64,000 nt of DNA from Microglena sp. YARC (Eukaryota; Chlorophyta; Chlorophyceae; Chlamydomonadales; Chlamydomonadaceae). The stretch is taken from NCBI GenBank assembly GCA_022414725.1, contig CM039464.1:62469213-62533212 (forward strand), written 5' to 3'. The translations under genes were made by a program, and so were the position numbers. Position 1 is the first letter of the stretch; each line of letters starts with the position of its first letter. The notes below the pieces were generated by a model. It searched no databases. It saw only the letters and a program-made list of their open reading frames with translations, and had not been told where the DNA came from. This document shows, one piece after another, positions 58,601 to 62,800 of the stretch.

Positions 58601-59773
58601 CTAGCAAGTTTAATGCTCCTGATTTGAATTGTTACATGGTTTTACAGCAAGCTTGGGCAGACTACTTGGTGAACATGTAACAAGGAAATGTAACAATAAC
58701 ATAAGACCCTTTGCCAACTGGATTTCAAGTCTGAGTTTGAGACAGTCAAGGCCATAGACCCCTTTGCCAAGTTAGTTTTGCCATGCTTTTCTGAGACCCA
58801 CTTTAAGGGGGGAAATGACAGTTGCCAATACTTAGTCTTGCCAATAATTAAGGCGCATACGGTAGCTGAGCCTGCAACAACTGTCCGGTATAAGTAAGTC
58901 TTACAATTGTTGTACAATTTATACTGTTCAAGTTTTTTTTTGTTTTCCGTGGAACCTGAAAATGTTGTTTATTGACTAACTAACAGACTAACTAACTAAA
59001 TACCGGACAATTTAATTGGGGTAATCCGTTCTTCCAAAAATATTGAGATTTGTTTCATTCGGGTACACACCTTTTTGTGCAGCAACAGTCAAGAGACTGG
59101 GCACATCCTGCAACCTACTTTGTGACACAGCCCCTCTCAGTTATATACAATGATCTAGTTGTAGACCAGATTGCTGGAGGACGAAGAGTCCGGGGTTCGA
59201 TTCCCCCTTCGGTCGCTCTTGGCGTTGTAGGTCGTCGTCAACCGCGATGGTAGCTTGTCCAGTTGAGGTAGGAGACCGCTCCCCACCCGCGTACGACGGG
59301 CTCCCTTAACACCACGCCCCACCAGGCGTTATCATTACCTTTTGTTTTTTCATTCGGGTACGCACCTGAGCCTGCAACAATGCCGCCACTTGACGAGCTG
59401 GCTGTGTTCATGTTGGTGAGTGAGGGCCAGGAAGAGGTCGGGGAATGTAGGGGATACTGTGGGTCTTGCTGGGGTACATACAAGGGCGTTACCCATTCTG
59501 TATCCCAGACCACGACCCAGGACCAGGGTTGGTGGGTGAGGGTTGGGGTGGCCACACAGGCTACCGTACTAGTACATACATACATACATACATACATACA
59601 TACATACATGCATACATGCATACATACAAACATACATACATACATACATACATACATACATACATACATACATACATACATACATACATACATGCATGCA
59701 TATGTGCAAAACACATATACACATCATACATACATGCATATGTGCAAAACACATACATACATACATACATACA

Positions 59774-59804
<31 letters not shown>

Positions 59805-62800
59805 GTGCAAAACCCATACACACATCATACATACATGCATATGTGCAAAACACATACATACATACATACATATCTGAGCCTGCAACGAAGCCTCCACTTA
59901 ATGGGCTGAGGCATAAATGTAGGAGTAGGTTTCACCTACATACATACATACATATATACATACATACATACATACATACATACAAGCAAACATACACACC
60001 TACATACCTACATACCTACATACATGCATACATACATACATACCTGAGCCTGCAATGAAGCCTCCACTTGACGGGCTGAGGCCAACCATGCAGGAGTAGG
60101 TGTCACCGCAGAATGATGCGTTCAGGAGGTCAGGGTAGGGCGAGGAGAAATGGAGTATCACTTTGTACTGCAGGCGGTTGACTGACTCTGGGGCGTACAC
60201 CACCACGTTGGGTCGGGACGTGCAGGGGGTGGCGAACATGTTTGCGGTGGTGGTGGCGAACTTGGTGATAGAGGTGGCGTAAGGGGTCCCGTACTTGGTG
60301 ACCAAGTCAGATGTATTGGAGAACAGGTAGCTGACGTCTTGCTCGCTTAGTCGCACCCTGTCTAAGAAATTGTCAGAGATGACAGGATCGGTGCCAGCTG
60401 GCCACTGGACGGCTGTGACAACAGACGGGGGAAGCTGGTCAGCACTTGGGTGTAGGTGGTTCAGGTTTAGGGTTCAGGGTTTATGTGGTTTTAGGGTGAA
60501 GGTATTTGTAGGATTTAGGCGGTTAAGGAAAAGAAGTGCTGACCAGCTCCCCTCTACCTGTATGTATGTATGTATGTATGTATGTATGTATGTATGTATG
60601 TATGTATGTATGCATGTATGTGTGTATGTATGTATGTATGTATGTATGTATGTATGTATGTTCCAGTCCAGGGGTAGGCCAAATAGGCTAAGGAGCTCGC
60701 CCAACCGTGACAGGAAGGGCTAAACATAAAAGTCATTGATGAACTGAACCCCAAAGAATCGTTTTACCGATGGGGGCCCTGAGTTTGTGCTACAGTGATA
60801 ATTCAAGTATACCATTATTCTTGCTCTCCTTTATTGCTGCCACTGTAGAAGGTGGCGCTAAGTTCCAGTTTTTCAGGCCCTAAGCTTGTGCTACAGTGAT
60901 AATTCAAGTACACCATTATTCTTGCTCTCCCTTGTTGCTGCCACTGTAGAAGGTGGTGCTAAGTTCCAGTTTCAGTCTAAGGGCCCTAATGTTGTGCTAC
61001 AGTGATAAATCAAGCATGCCATTCTTCTATGTTTCCCTTGTTGCTGCCACTGTAGAAGGTGGCGCTAAGTTCCAGTTTCAGTCTTAGGGCCCTAATGTTG
61101 TGCTACAGTGATAAATCAAGCATGCCATTCTTCTATGTTTCCCTTGTTGCTGCCACTGTAGAAGGTGGCGCTAAGTTCCAGTTTCAGTCTAAGGGCCCTA
61201 ATGTTGTGCTACAGTGATAAATCAAGCATGCCATTCTTCTATGTTTCCCTTGTTGCTGCCACTGTAGAAGGTGGCGCTAAGTTCCAGTTTCAGTCTAAGG
61301 GCCCTAATGTTGTGCTACAGTGATAAATCAAGCATGCCATTCTTCTATGTTTCCCTTGTTGCTGCCACTGTAGAAGGTGGTGCTAAGTTCCAGTTTCAGT
61401 CTAAGGGCCCTAATGTTGTGCTACAGTGATAAATCAAGCATGCCATTCTTCTATGTTTCCCTTGTTGCTGCCACTGTAGAAGGTGGCGCTAAGTTCCAGT
61501 TTCAGTCTAAGGGCCCTAATGTTGTGCTACAGTGATAAATCAAGCATGCCATTCTTCTATGTTTCCCTTGTTGCTGCCACTGTAGAAGGTGGCGCTAAGT
61601 TCCAGTTTCAGTCTAAGGGCCCTAATGTTGTGCTACAGTGATAAATCAAGCATGCCATTCTTCTATGTTTCCCTTGTTGCTGCCACTGTCAAATGTGGCG
61701 CTAAGTTCCAGTTTCAGTCTAAGGACCCTAATGTTGTGCTACAGTGATAAATCAAGCATGCCATTCTTCTATGTTTCCCTTATTGCTGCCACTGTAGAAG
61801 GTGGCGCTAAGTTCCAGTTTCAGTCTAAGGGCCCTAATGTTGTGCTACAGTGATAAATCAAGCATGCCATTCTTCTATGTTTCCCTTATTGCTGCCACTG
61901 TCAAATATGGCGCTAAGTTCCAGTTTCAGTCTAAGGGCCCTAACGTTGTCCTACAGTGATAAATCAAGCATGCCATTCTTCTATGTTTCCCTTATTGCTG
62001 CCACTGTCAAATGTGGCGCTAAGTTCCAGTTTCAGTCTAAGGGCCCTAATGTTGTGCTACAGTGATAAATCAAGCATGCCATTCTTCTATGTTTCCCTTA
62101 TTGCTGCCACTGTCAAATGTGGCGCTAAGTTCCAGTTTCAGTCTAAGGGCCCTAACGTTGTCCTACAGTGATAAATCAAGCACATGACATGACATGTATG
62201 TACCCCCCCACCCCACCCCCCCCACCCACACACACCACCACCACCACACACACACACTTACCTCACACAGCGAGTGTGTGAGTGCTTGAGTGGTGCGATG
62301 CTTCCCAACCTACCATTGCTGCCACTGTAGAAGGTGGTGCTGACTTTCAGTTTCAGTCTAAGCTTCACCACGCTATCACCCCACCTTCCCGCCAGCCCAC
62401 CCCTGGCCTGTCGCGTCCATACCCCCCCCCCCAACACACACCCACCTACCCACCCACCTACCCACCCACCCGCAAACTTACCTTGCTAAGTGAGTGTGTG
62501 AGTGTGTGAGTGGTGCGATGTGTTCCAACCTACCAGGGTCAACAGGAAGAGAGCCTGGCACCATGGGTTGACTGAGTGTGTGAGTGGTGCGATGTTTTCT
62601 AACATACCAGTGTCCGCATCGGTTGCTTAACTGAACCGACGCAGTCAATGTAGGCTCCAAGGGGGCCATTTTTGGTAAGCAGAACAGCAAGTTTGTGAGT
62701 GTTTGAGTGTGTGAGTGGTGCGATGTTTTCCAACCAACCAGTGTCCGCATCGGTTGCTTAACTGAACTGACGTGGTCAATGTGAGCTCCATGTGGGCCAT

